Shown here piece by piece: positions 17,816-28,200 of a stretch of DNA of 64,000 nucleotides. Position 1 is the first letter of the stretch. Each line of letters begins with the position of its first letter. The stretch is from DASUBV01 sp963725175 (lineage in GTDB: Bacteria; Actinomycetota; Actinomycetes; Streptosporangiales; Streptosporangiaceae): positions 2,852,001 to 2,916,000 of the forward strand of contig CAVRXH010000006.1 of assembly GCA_963725175.1 (NCBI GenBank), written 5' to 3'. A model generated the notes under the pieces. It was given only the letters and a program-made list of their open reading frames with translations. It was not told the DNA's origin and did not search any database. Position numbers and translations under genes: made by a program.

Positions 17816-17981
17816 CCATTGGCCCACGAACGCCGGAAGGCCGCCCCGGCGCTGCCGGGACGGACCCCATTGGTTCCGGGAACGCCGGAAGGTCTGCTCC
17901 CGGCATTGCCGGGGGCAGACCCATTGGTTCCGGGAACGCCGGAAGGGCTGCCCCCCGGCATTGCCGGCGGGCAGCCCTTCC
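17816..17981. repeat. Three 51-54-nt repeats, each a GC-rich hairpin, after groL
   Basis: Copies begin at CCATTGG 17816, 17867 and 17921 and share CCATTGG...GAACGCCGGAAGG followed by a hairpin. The first hairpin is diverged; the second has arms CTGCTCCCGGC / GCCGGGGGCAG. The third is the longest and doubles as the groL terminator. The repeats fill the space between groL and the repeat-rich membrane gene. Confidence 0.8.
17941..17981 (-). terminator. groL terminator, 20-bp stem with one mismatch
   Basis: GGAAGGGCTGCCCCCCGGCA (17941-17960) pairs with TGCCGGCGGGCAGCCCTTCC (17962-17981) with one mismatch and a minimal loop. It lies 15 nt past the groL stop in the direction of transcription. Confidence 0.8.
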
Positions 17982-17995
17982 GTGGATCGACGGAC

Positions 17996-19618
<1,623 letters not shown>

Positions 19619-19746
19619 AGGCTCCAGTCCTCCCGGAACTTTGTGCCTTGCAGGCCGATCGGGCCGACGCCCGCGACGGACGGCCAGGCCCGCGGACATT
19701 CCCTGCCTGCCGCCGGCTGACCTCATCGCCCGATAACGCCACTGCG

Positions 19747-19773
19747 CTGTCACTCTCACCCCGAGAGTGCCAA
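19747..19773. promoter_or_regulatory. CIRCE operator, gene-proximal, one weak half
   Basis: CTGTCACTC-N9-GAGTGCCAA matches the CIRCE consensus TTAGCACTC-N9-GAGTGCTAA well in the right half (8 of 9) and in the CACTC core of the left half. Spacing is exactly 9. It lies 129 nt upstream of the groL start and is an HrcA repressor site. Confidence 0.8.
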
Positions 19774-19781
19774 CGCCCTGT

Positions 19782-19808
19782 TTAGCACTCACCGCATGAG
19801 AGTGCAAG
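19782..19808. promoter_or_regulatory. CIRCE operator, strong copy
   Basis: TTAGCACTC-N9-GAGTGCAAG: the left half is a perfect match and the right half matches 7 of 9. It lies 8 nt from the other copy, so two HrcA dimers could bind side by side and control groL in response to heat shock. Confidence 0.9.
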
Positions 19809-19966
19809 CCGACGGTGCACTCGCCCGATATCGACGCAGGTCAGCCGCTCGCCAGCAGTTCCGTGGCAATAACCGTCAACCCGATCCAGGCGGGTCGGCA
19901 GGGGGCATCGGGTGCGGTGCACGCGGCGCCGCGGGTCGCGCACGGACCGTCGCCGGGACGTTTAAA

Positions 19967-20000
19967 GGCCCGGTGCCCCGCTCGCGCGGGGCACCGGGCC
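19967..20000 (-). terminator. Perfect 14-bp hairpin terminator of the cold-shock gene
   Basis: GGCCCGGTGCCCCG (19967-19980) and CGGGGCACCGGGCC (19987-20000) form a perfect stem with loop CTCGCG. On the minus strand the stem is followed by TTTAAA, as expected for an intrinsic terminator 24 nt past the stop at 20024. Confidence 0.88.
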
Positions 20001-20023
20001 CGCAATCGTTTTAATCAGTGGAC

Positions 20024-20224
20024 CTAGACGGCCCGAACAGCCTCGGCCTGCGGGCCGCGGGTGCTCTGCGTGATCTCGAACTCGACTCGCTGGCCTTCTT
20101 CAAGGCTGCGGTAGCCATCCATCTCGATGGCAGAGAAGTGGACGAAGACGTCCCTACCACCGTCGACCGCGATGAAGCCGTAGCCCTTGTCCGCGTTAAA
20201 CCATTTGACGGTGCCCTGAGCCAT
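20024..20224 (-). CDS. Small cold-shock protein (CspA family)
   Basis: A 66-aa single-domain cold-shock protein binds single-stranded RNA or DNA as a chaperone. RNP1 is KGYGFI and RNP2 is VFVHFS; the start MAQGTVKWFNADKG is canonical. ATG 20224 is chosen because the open frame upstream is unrelated. The leader before it is long and AT-richer than its surroundings, as is usual for csp genes, and a strong terminator follows. Its place beside groL and upstream of the MoaD-thrC pair is conserved in Streptomyces. Confidence 0.95.
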   Translation of the reverse strand: MAQGTVKWFNADKGYGFIAVDGGRDVFVHFSAIEMDGYRSLEEGQRVEFEITQSTRGPQAEAVRAV

Positions 20225-20464
20225 TACCCAACAACTCCCTAGTTCCGCTCGGGCTGCGGGTCCCGCCCCTTTCTTTGCAGAACCCGTTGATCGCGGCACA
20301 GGACAGGCTTCACGAAAGCGAGCACTTCCGTACATGACCTACCAACAGCGACCGAGCAGAACTTTACATCGTGCCGTGCGTAACTGTGCCCACTTGCGCA
20401 CCTAAATCAGCGGACGTGTCGTATCTGCGCATCAGGCACAAGGGACCTCCTGGATAACGGCAGA

Positions 20465-20740
20465 TCAGCCGCCAGCCACTGCCGGGATGACAGAGACATG
20501 GCCATCGGCCGGCACGTCGGTGTCGAGTCCGCCGACCAGCCTCACGTCATCATCACCGACATAGACATTGATGAACCGCCGCAGCTTGCCCGCGTCGTCG
20601 AGAATCCGGCCGGCCAGGCCGGGGTAAGCGGCGTCCAGGCCCGCGAGGACCTCACGCAGGGTGCCCGGCTCGGCGGCTACCTCGGCGGCGCCGCCGGTAT
20701 ACGCGCGCAAGATGGTGGGGATCCGGACCGAAACGCTCAT
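20465..20740 (-). CDS. MoaD/ThiS-family sulfur carrier, CysO-like
   Basis: A 91-aa beta-grasp protein ends in Gly-Gly (PAVAGG), the mark of ubiquitin-like sulfur carriers that form a C-terminal thiocarboxylate. MSVSVRIPTILRAYTGG, FINVYVGDDDVR and VSVIPAVAGG follow mycobacterial CysO closely, a sulfur donor for cysteine. No cysM or mec gene is next to it; instead it overlaps the thrC end by 4 nt and is translationally coupled to it. The PLP enzyme it serves, if any, is not shown here. The alternative is MoaD for molybdopterin, but no moa genes are nearby. Confidence 0.85.
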   Translation of the reverse strand: MSVSVRIPTILRAYTGGAAEVAAEPGTLREVLAGLDAAYPGLAGRILDDAGKLRRFINVYVGDDDVRLVGGLDTDVPADGHVSVIPAVAGG

Positions 20741-22170
20741 GCCCTGCCTGCCTCTCCTGATGACTCTCGCCGGGTTCCCGGCACCTTTTTTTGCCCGCCC
20801 CCGCCACCCTTCCCGCCCCCGCCACCCTTCCCGCCCCCGCCGCTCCGCGCTGCCGAGGCGAGCCCGCCATCCGCCTCCAGCGCGGCGAATTCGGCGAGCG
20901 ACGGCCGGATCACCGGCGGCGTCCCGATCACGGGTGCCACCGCGTCGAGCGTCTTGAGCCCGTCGCCGGAGTTGATGATGACCGTCTCGGCGTCCGGGTC
21001 CAGGTCCCCCGAGGCGAGCAGGCTGCGCAGCACCCCGAGGGTGACCCCGCCGGCGGTCTCGCCGAAGATGCCCTCGGTCCGCGCGAGCAGCCCGATGGCG
21101 TCCACCAGCTCGCTGTCGCTGACCGCGCGCACCGCGCCGCCGGTCCGCCTGACCACGTCAAGCACGTAGGGCCCGTCGGCGGGATTGCCGATGGCCAGCG
21201 ACTTGGCGACGGTCGCGGGCCGCACCGGCTGGACCACGTCTTGCCCGGCCTCGAAGGCGGCGGCGACCGGCGAGCACCCGGTCGCCTGGGCGCCGAACAC
21301 CTTCCACCCGGTGTCGGCCACCAGCCCGAGCGCGGCCAGCTCGCGGAACGCCTTGTCCACCTTGACGAGCTGCGCGCCGGAGGCGACCGGGATCACGATC
21401 TGCTCGGGCAGCCGCCAGCCGAGCTGCTCGGCGATCTCGAACCCGATCGTCTTGGAGCCCTCGGCGTAGTACGGCCGGACGTTCACGTTGACGAACGCCC
21501 AGTCCTCCCGTTCGTCGGCCAGCTCGGACGCCAGCTTGTTGACGTCGTCGTAGCTGCCCTCGACGGCCACCAGCGTGCCGCCGTAGATGGCGCTGCCAAG
21601 GACCTTCTGCTGCTCCAGGTTCGACGGGATGAGCACCACCGACCTGATGCCCGCCCGCGCCGCCGCGGCGGCCACGGCGTTGGCCAGGTTCCCGGTCGAC
21701 GGGCAGGCCAGCACCTTGAAGCCCAGCTCAAGGGCGGCGGCGAGCGCTACCGCGACGACCCGGTCCTTGAACGAGTGCGTCGGATTGTCCCGCTCGTCCT
21801 TGACCCACAGCGAGCGCATGCCCACCGCGGCGGCCAGCCGGTCCGCGCGGACCATCCGGGTCCAGCCCGGCTCGGTGCTCGGCACGGTGGCGATATCGGG
21901 CCGGACCGGCAGCAGGCTGGCATACCGCCACAGGTTCCTCGGGCCGGCCTCGATCTGCGCCCTGGTCACGGCGGGCAGCTCGTAGCCGACCTCCAGCGGG
22001 CCGAAGCACTCGGCGCAGACGTGCGTGGCGCCGAGCTCATAGACCTGGCCGCATTCGCGGCAGGACAGGTGGCTGGCATAGCCGAAGCGGCCGGGCACAG
22101 CGTTGGAAGCGGGCACAGCGGAGGAAGTGGATGAAACTGATGCGGGGCTAGTCACCGCGGATGACGACAT
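20737..22170 (-). CDS. thrC: Threonine synthase
   Basis: A 477-aa PLP enzyme converts O-phospho-L-homoserine to threonine. The N-terminus has a CREC...CAEC zinc-ribbon-like start, then TMVRADRLA-type substrate segments, the PLP lysine in NPTHSFKDR, and PSTGNLANAVAAAAARAG, the phosphate-binding loop. It is about 50 residues longer than usual because of a tail of three GGGGK/GGGGG blocks and a basic end. The gene is headed by a SAM-I riboswitch and a strong ribosome binding site (GGAGAGAGG), and it overlaps the downstream CysO-like gene by ATGA. Threonine synthase competes with methionine synthesis for the same substrate, which explains why SAM level could control it. Confidence 0.93.
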   Translation of the reverse strand: MSSSAVTSPASVSSTSSAVPASNAVPGRFGYASHLSCRECGQVYELGATHVCAECFGPLEVGYELPAVTRAQIEAGPRNLWRYASLLPVRPDIATVPSTEPGWTRMVRADRLAAAVGMRSLWVKDERDNPTHSFKDRVVAVALAAALELGFKVLACPSTGNLANAVAAAAARAGIRSVVLIPSNLEQQKVLGSAIYGGTLVAVEGSYDDVNKLASELADEREDWAFVNVNVRPYYAEGSKTIGFEIAEQLGWRLPEQIVIPVASGAQLVKVDKAFRELAALGLVADTGWKVFGAQATGCSPVAAAFEAGQDVVQPVRPATVAKSLAIGNPADGPYVLDVVRRTGGAVRAVSDSELVDAIGLLARTEGIFGETAGGVTLGVLRSLLASGDLDPDAETVIINSGDGLKTLDAVAPVIGTPPVIRPSLAEFAALEADGGLASAARSGGGGKGGGGGKGGGGGQKKVPGTRRESSGEAGRA

Positions 22171-22187
22171 GGATGCGAGGCCTCTCT

Positions 22188-22324
22188 CCTCATCTGTCCC
22201 GTGGCCGGTATTGACCGCGGGCCGGAGTTGGCACCAGTCACAGATGGCCTCGCCGTGTGGCGCGCGATCTCATGATGGTTGCCGGGGCTTCAACGGGCCG
22301 TTCCCTCCACCCCTCTGGATGAGC
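22188..22324 (-). promoter_or_regulatory. SAM-I (S-box) riboswitch upstream of thrC
   Basis: On the minus strand the leader reads CTCATCCAGAGGGGTGGAGGG, then GGCCCGTTGAAGCCCCGGCA followed by ACC, then GGTGCCAACTCC, and closes with ACAGATGAG. These are the conserved blocks of the S-box aptamer in order; CTCATC and GATGAG form P1. The thrC ribosome binding site GGAGAGAGG begins right at the P1 3' strand (22181-22190), so SAM binding could hide it or favour a stop to transcription. The match is by eye; a covariance search with the Rfam SAM model would settle it. Confidence 0.92.
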
Positions 22325-22446
22325 GTTATTCAGTTGTGCTGTCTACTCTAGCCGCAGTTCAGCCGCCGGTCCCAATCAGATTCCCCGGTGCCGGCTCACG
22401 CGCCGCTGCCTGCGCCAGCCCCGCCCGGCGGCTAGCCTGGCGCGAT

Positions 22447-23904
22447 ATGGGCACACCAGAATCCGGGCCAGTCCTCGTCGCCTCGAACCGCGGGCCGATT
22501 AGCTTCAGCCAGGGCGATGACGGGAAGCTCAGCGCCCGGCGCGGCGGCGGCGGCATGGTGTCTGGCCTGCTGACCGTCGCGGCCCGCACCGACCTGCTCT
22601 GGGTCTGCGCCGCGCTGTCCGACGCCGACCGGGCGGCGGCCAGGGCGGCACCCGGCGGCCGGCTCGGCCTGGACGGGCAGCCCCGCGAGGACGGCGCGGA
22701 CGTCTGGATGCTCGACATTCCGGCCGCGACCTTCGCCGACGCCTACAACGCGGTGGCCAACTCCACCCTCTGGTTCGTCCACCACATGCTGTACGACCTG
22801 CCGAACTCCCCGAGGTTCGGGACCGGGTTCCGGGACCAGTGGGAGTCGTTCCGTGCCTACAACGCGGCCTTCGCCGACGCGCTCGCGCAGGCGGCCGGCC
22901 AGCAGGACCAGCCCCGGGCACTGGTGCAGGACTACCACCTCACCCTGGTCCCCCGGATGCTCGCGCAGCGGCGGCCCGGTATCAGGGTCGCGCATTTCTC
23001 GCACACGCCCTGGGCGCCGCCCGACTACTTCCGGGTGCTGCCCGACGACATCGCCCGCGAGGTGCTGACCGGGATTCTCGGCGCCGATCACGCCGGCTTC
23101 CTCTGCCAGCGCTGGGCGGACAGCTTCGCCGCCTGCTGCGAGGCCGTGCTCGGCGCGGACGTCGACACCGCGCGCCAGCAGGTCACCTACGAGGGACACG
23201 TCACCCGCCTGGGAGTACACGCCCTGGGAGTGGACGCGGACGAGCTGCGTGCCAGGGCCGCGGAGCCGGACGTCGAGGACCGGGTGGCCGAGCTGGCCAA
23301 GCTGGCGGGCGGGCGGAAGCTGATCGCCAGGATCGACCGCACCGAGCTGTCCAAGAACATCACCGGCGGCCTGGCCGCCTACCGCCAGCTCCTGGCCACC
23401 CACCCAGAATGGCGGGGCCGGGTCGTGCACGTGGCGTTCGCCTACCCGTCCCGGACCGACCTGGCCGAGTACCGCGCGTACACGGCGGCGGTCGCCGAGC
23501 TGGCCGCGCAGATCGGCGAGGAGTTCGGCACCAGCGACTGGGACCCGCTTGTCGTGCAGGTCGAGGACGACTATGCCAGGTCGCTCGCCGCCTACCGGAT
23601 GGCCGACGTGCTGCTGGTCAACCCGATCAGGGACGGGATGAACCTGGTCGCCAAGGAAGGCCCGATCGTCTCCGACCGCGGCTGCGCGCTGGTGCTGTCC
23701 AGGGAGGCGGGCGCGGCGGCGGAACTGGGCGAGGCCGCGCTGCTGGTCAATCCCTACGACGTGACCGGCACGGCGGAAGCGCTGCATGAAGCCCTGTCCA
23801 TGACCGATGCCGAACGGGCTAGTCGCACGGCCCGCCTTGCCGCGGCCAGCGCGGCGGTGCCGCCCGCCCGCTGGTTCGCCGATCAGCTCACCGCGCTCGG
23901 CTAG
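22447..23904 (+). CDS. otsA: Alpha,alpha-trehalose-phosphate synthase
   Basis: A 485-aa GT20 glycosyltransferase makes trehalose 6-phosphate from a nucleotide sugar and glucose 6-phosphate. Landmarks: VLVASNRGPISF (N-terminal sugar-phosphate loop), WFVHHMLYDLP, VQDYHLTLVPRML, FSHTPWAPPDYFRVLP, and RDGMNLVAKEGPIV near residue 394. Start ATG 22447. It is divergent from thrC. No otsB phosphatase lies next to it; the neighbour is a DUF3263 gene, as in Streptomyces. The trehalose serves as a stress solute. Confidence 0.94.
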   Translation: MGTPESGPVLVASNRGPISFSQGDDGKLSARRGGGGMVSGLLTVAARTDLLWVCAALSDADRAAARAAPGGRLGLDGQPREDGADVWMLDIPAATFADAYNAVANSTLWFVHHMLYDLPNSPRFGTGFRDQWESFRAYNAAFADALAQAAGQQDQPRALVQDYHLTLVPRMLAQRRPGIRVAHFSHTPWAPPDYFRVLPDDIAREVLTGILGADHAGFLCQRWADSFAACCEAVLGADVDTARQQVTYEGHVTRLGVHALGVDADELRARAAEPDVEDRVAELAKLAGGRKLIARIDRTELSKNITGGLAAYRQLLATHPEWRGRVVHVAFAYPSRTDLAEYRAYTAAVAELAAQIGEEFGTSDWDPLVVQVEDDYARSLAAYRMADVLLVNPIRDGMNLVAKEGPIVSDRGCALVLSREAGAAAELGEAALLVNPYDVTGTAEALHEALSMTDAERASRTARLAAASAAVPPARWFADQLTALG

Positions 23905-23955
23905 CGCAGGTCGCTCTGGCGCCGGCCAGTCTGGCGCGGGCCAGTCCGGTGCCGG

Positions 23956-24204
23956 TCAGTCCGGTCCCGGCCTGGCAGACCGCATCCGCCGCCGCCGGGA
24001 TCGCTGCCGCCGCAGCCTGGCGACCAGGGCCGGGTCGAACTGCGCCGCTTCCGGCCGGTCGATCAGCTCGTTGAGTAGCTGGTAATACCGCGTCGCCGGT
24101 ACCCCGAAGACCTCCAGGATCTCCCGCTCCTTGGCGCCGGGAAAACGCCACCAGCCGCGCTCGAAGGCCAGGATGCGCTTGTCTGCCTCACTCAGCGCCG
24201 CCAT
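23956..24204 (-). CDS. DUF3263 small DNA-binding-like protein
   Basis: An 82-aa protein has the DUF3263 core ADKRILAFERGWWRFPGAKEREILEVFGVPATRYYQLLNELIDRP, a helix-turn-helix-like fold, and a strongly basic Arg-rich tail (RRQRSRRRRMRSARPG) that would suit nucleic acid binding. The role is unknown. It is convergent with otsA, a pairing common in actinomycetes. Confidence 0.85.
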   Translation of the reverse strand: MAALSEADKRILAFERGWWRFPGAKEREILEVFGVPATRYYQLLNELIDRPEAAQFDPALVARLRRQRSRRRRMRSARPGPD

Positions 24205-24291
24205 CGGCCCTCCTACCCACCTTGTCAGCCCATCGTAGGCAGTGCGCCGGCTATATACGCGGGACCCCCGTAGGCCCTACGCTCACCATTC

Positions 24292-25110
24292 GTGACTGGC
24301 TTTGGCTACCTGACGTTCCTGACCGACTACGGGCTAGATGACGGGTTTGTCGCCGCGTGCAAGGGCGTGGCCATGCGCATCACCCCGGACGTGCGGCTTA
24401 TCGACATCACTCACCTCGTGCAGCCGGGCGATGTCCGACGGGGCGCGGCGGTGCTCGCGCAGACCGTCGGTTACCTACCGCCGGCCGTGCACGTTGGCGT
24501 GGTCGATCCCGGCGTCGGCACGTCGCGGCGGGCCATCGCGGTGCAGGCGGGCGAGTCCATCCTGGTCGGGCCGGACAACGGGCTGCTCTCCTGGGCGATT
24601 TCCGGGCTCGGCGGCGCCCGCAAGGCGGTCCAGCTCACCAACGGCGACCTGTGGCTGCATCCGGTCTCGGCCACTTTCCACGGCCGGGACATCTTCATGC
24701 CGGTGGCCGCGCACCTGGCGGCGGGCACCGACCTGACGGAGGCCGGGGACGAGATCGACGTGACCGACCTGGTCGCGCTGCCCGCCCCGACCAGCCGGGT
24801 GCATGACGGCGAGGCCGAGGGCGAGGTGATGTCGGTAGACCGGTTCGGCAACGTGCAACTGTCCATCCCGGCCGGCGACGTCGGGCTGCTCGGCGTCGGG
24901 GTCGGCACCCAGCTCATCGTCCGGGCGGGCCGCCGGCAGCTCACCGTGCCGTTCACCGACACCTTCGCCGCGGTCGCGCCGGGGGAGATCGTCGCCTTCA
25001 CCGACAGCGCGGGCCTGATCTCGCTGGCCGTCAACGCCGGCGACGCCGCCCAGGAACTCGGCCTGCCGCCCGGCGCGCATGTCCGGCTGGCGCTGGCCAG
25101 GCAGGCCTGA
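24292..25110 (+). CDS. SAM hydroxide adenosyltransferase (DUF62)
   Basis: A 272-aa enzyme of the fluorinase/chlorinase fold that hydrolyses S-adenosylmethionine to adenosine and methionine. Family marks: FLTDYGLDDGFVAACKG at the start, IDITHLVQPGDVRRGAAVLAQTVGYLPPAVHVGVVDPGVG, VGPDNGLLS, FHGRDIFMPVAAHL and the C-terminal barrel with VDRFGNVQLS. The Asp-Arg-His hydrolase triad (DPGVG, R, H) fits the hydrolytic rather than the halogenating type. Start GTG 24292, 87 nt from the divergent DUF3263. The next gene begins 131 nt downstream and may have its own promoter. Confidence 0.9.
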   Translation: MTGFGYLTFLTDYGLDDGFVAACKGVAMRITPDVRLIDITHLVQPGDVRRGAAVLAQTVGYLPPAVHVGVVDPGVGTSRRAIAVQAGESILVGPDNGLLSWAISGLGGARKAVQLTNGDLWLHPVSATFHGRDIFMPVAAHLAAGTDLTEAGDEIDVTDLVALPAPTSRVHDGEAEGEVMSVDRFGNVQLSIPAGDVGLLGVGVGTQLIVRAGRRQLTVPFTDTFAAVAPGEIVAFTDSAGLISLAVNAGDAAQELGLPPGAHVRLALARQA

Positions 25111-25241
25111 TCACCGCCAGCCCGCCGGCGGCTGGGAGCACGCCGACGACGCCCCAAAGCGGGACGAAAATACCCAGACAAGGCCCCTAAGCAGCCAGGA
25201 CATGGCACAATGCGGGGGACTTCACACGGAAGGCATCCGGC

Positions 25242-28200
25242 GTGCCGCTCAGGTTCCCCCGCCCGGTCGTGCCCGTGATCGCCACTGGCCTGGCAGCGCT
25301 GTGGGTCGCGGTCGCGTCCACGCCTGCCCTCGCCGATCAGGTCCGCCAGCAGGAATGGTGGCTCGGCAAGCTGAACGTCACCCAGGCGTGGCAGGGATCT
25401 AAAGGCCACGGCGTCCTGGTCGCGGTGCTCAGCGACGGCATCGATCCCGAGCAGTCCGATCTAGCGGGCTCGGTCACCGTCGGGCCCGACTACACCAACT
25501 CGCACGAAACCATCCCCACCTATATCGGCATCCAGGGGACGGCCATCGCGAGCCTCATCGCCGGGCACGGCCACGGCGCCGGCGATGACTCCGGCATCGT
25601 GGGCATCGCCCCGCAGGCCAAGATTCTCTCCGTCCGGGTGACCCTCGACCCGAATGACCCGGCGCTGGACAGCACCGCGACCGGCGCGGGGCTGCCCGAC
25701 GCGATCGCGGCGGGCATCAGGTACGCGGTCGCCCAGCACGCTAAGGTCATTGACCTGCCGCTGGACCCCGGCCAGCCCAGCCCCGCCGCGCTCGCGGCGA
25801 TCCCCGGCGTGCCCATCGGCGGCACGCCGCCGGAGACCGCGGGGATCACCGCGGCGGCCGGCGGCAGCACCATCGAGCAGCAGGCCGTGGCCTATGCCCT
25901 GCACCGGGGCGTCGTCCTGGTCGCCCCGGCCGGCGACAACGCCGAGAGCTCCGACGCGACCAACTACCCGGCCGCCTATCCCGGCGTCATCTCTGTTGGC
26001 GCGTTCGGCGACACGCTCGTCAAGGCCGCTTACTCCAGCCGACTGCCCTACGTCGACATCACCGCGCCGGGCGACGGCGTGACGGCGGCCACCGCCAGCA
26101 GCTACACCGAACTGCGCAGCACCACGGCGGCCAGCGCGATGGTGGCCGGGGTCGCGGCGCTGATCAGGTCACGTTTCCCGAGGCTCACCCCGGTTCAGGT
26201 CAGCCACGCGCTGACCACCAGCACCCTGTACCGCAGGGCCGGCGGGCGCAAGGCTGGCTCCGGCTATGGCACGGTAAACGCGCAGCGTGCGCTCGCCGCC
26301 GCCGCCGCGCTGGCCGCAACCGGGGCGGACCGGGCAGGCGCGGGTGCGGTCGCCAGGATCGAGCCGGCCGCGCCGGCCGCCACCCCGGCACAGGCTCCCA
26401 GGTCGGTCGCGCCGCGCGTGTTGCGGGCCGCCATCGTCTCCGCCGGGCTGTTGATCGTCTTGCTGCTGCTCATCGCGGGCTACGCCGCGCTCGGGCGGCG
26501 GCGCGCTAGGACCGGCAGCCGGGCACCCGCCGCGGCGCGGGCCGCCGCTGCGACTTACGCCGCGCCCGTCGCGTTCGCCGGGTCCCGCCCAACCGACGCG
26601 GACCGGATGCTGGAGGCGTTCGCCGTGCCCGCTGGCGGGCCGCCGGCCGCCTCCGGTCCGTTCGGCAGCCTGTCGGGCGCCCAGCTCACGGCGGGCCAGC
26701 ACTCCGCGGCACAGCACGCAGCGGCGCAGCACTCGGCGGCACAGCACGCAGCGGCACAGCGCTCGGCGGCACAGCTCACCGCGGCACAGCTCGCCACCCA
26801 GGCGGCGGACCCTGGCGCGGGCACGGCCGGTTCCGTAGCCGGCCGGCACGCGGCGGGCGGCGGGGAAGACAGCGGCGGCCAGGCCGCGGCCGCCTGGGCC
26901 CCGCTCGGGCCCGCTGGGCGCGGCGACATCGGCAGGCCGCGAGTTTCCGGCACGCCGCCGTGGGAGCCCGCTGCCCGGCCCGACAGCGAATTGCCCTGGG
27001 TGGCCGGACCAGGATCCGGCCGGGCGAGTGCCGCCATTGGCGGGATGCGGGCAGCAAGCGCCGGCCTTGCTGGCGCGCTCGGCGCCGGCGGCGGGGCGGG
27101 CAGTGCCGGCCCGGCCGACCCGGCCCCATCGGCAGCGCAGCAGGCCACGGCAGAACACTCGGCCACGGCGAGTCAGCAGGGCACGACAGCCCAGCAGGGC
27201 GCCACAGGGCAGCACGTCGTCGCCGAGTACCAGACCGCAGCCGAGTACCAGGCGGCGGCCGAATTCCCGGCAGTAGCCCAGACCACGGCGGGCGGCACGG
27301 ACCGCGCCGCGCAGCCGGGCCCGGAGCCGGAACCGGCGTGGCCGGGAGCATCGGCGGCGCTGCCGCCCGCGCCGTCGCCGAGCGGCGGTGCCTGGGAGGA
27401 CTTCACCGACACGAACATGCGGGCCATCCCCGCCGCCGGCGACATCACCGGGCAGTTCGCCGCTCTGGGCGGCAGCCCAGCGGGCAGTGGACCAGCGCCG
27501 GGCGGCCCCGTGCCGGGCGAGCCGACGGCCGACAGCTGGGCGGCCAGCGGCCCGGCGGCCGGAGGCTGGACGGCCAACAACCGAGCCAGCGGCGCGCCGT
27601 GGGACATCCCGGCCGGCCCGCCGGCGATGTCGGGGGCGCCCTGGGACGTGCAGGACGCCGACCAGGGGACCGGGACCGGAGCACCGTGGCCGGCCGCCTT
27701 CGCCCCCGACCACACCGGCTCTGCCACCGATGCCTCCTCCCAGCCGCCGCCCGCCGGGAGCGAAAGCAACGTGGGCCAGGGCGGCACGGGCGAGGACGAT
27801 CCCGGCGCCGGGCTGCAATGGCTGCCCAGTGCGGCCAGCGACCAGTGGCAGCCGAGCACGGGACAGCACTGGCAGCCAGCCCAGCAGGACGCGCCGTGGT
27901 CGGCCGACACCGGCTGGCAGCAGCCCGCCCAGCTTTCCGGCGAGTACAGCGAACAGCCTTCGGGGCAGTACGGCCAGCAGGCTTCCAGCCATTTTGGTCA
28001 GCCGACGGCAGAGCAGTACGGGGAGCAGCCCCCAGAGCAGTACAGCCAGCCAACCCCAGGGCAGTACAGCCAGCCCTCCCCAGGGCAGTACGACCAGCAG
28101 CCTGCGGGGCAGTATGGCCAACGGGCCACGGGCCAGGACGACCAGCTGGACAGCTTGCGGCAGTCGGCGCGGGAGTCCGCTGCGCCGCCGCCGCTGGCTA

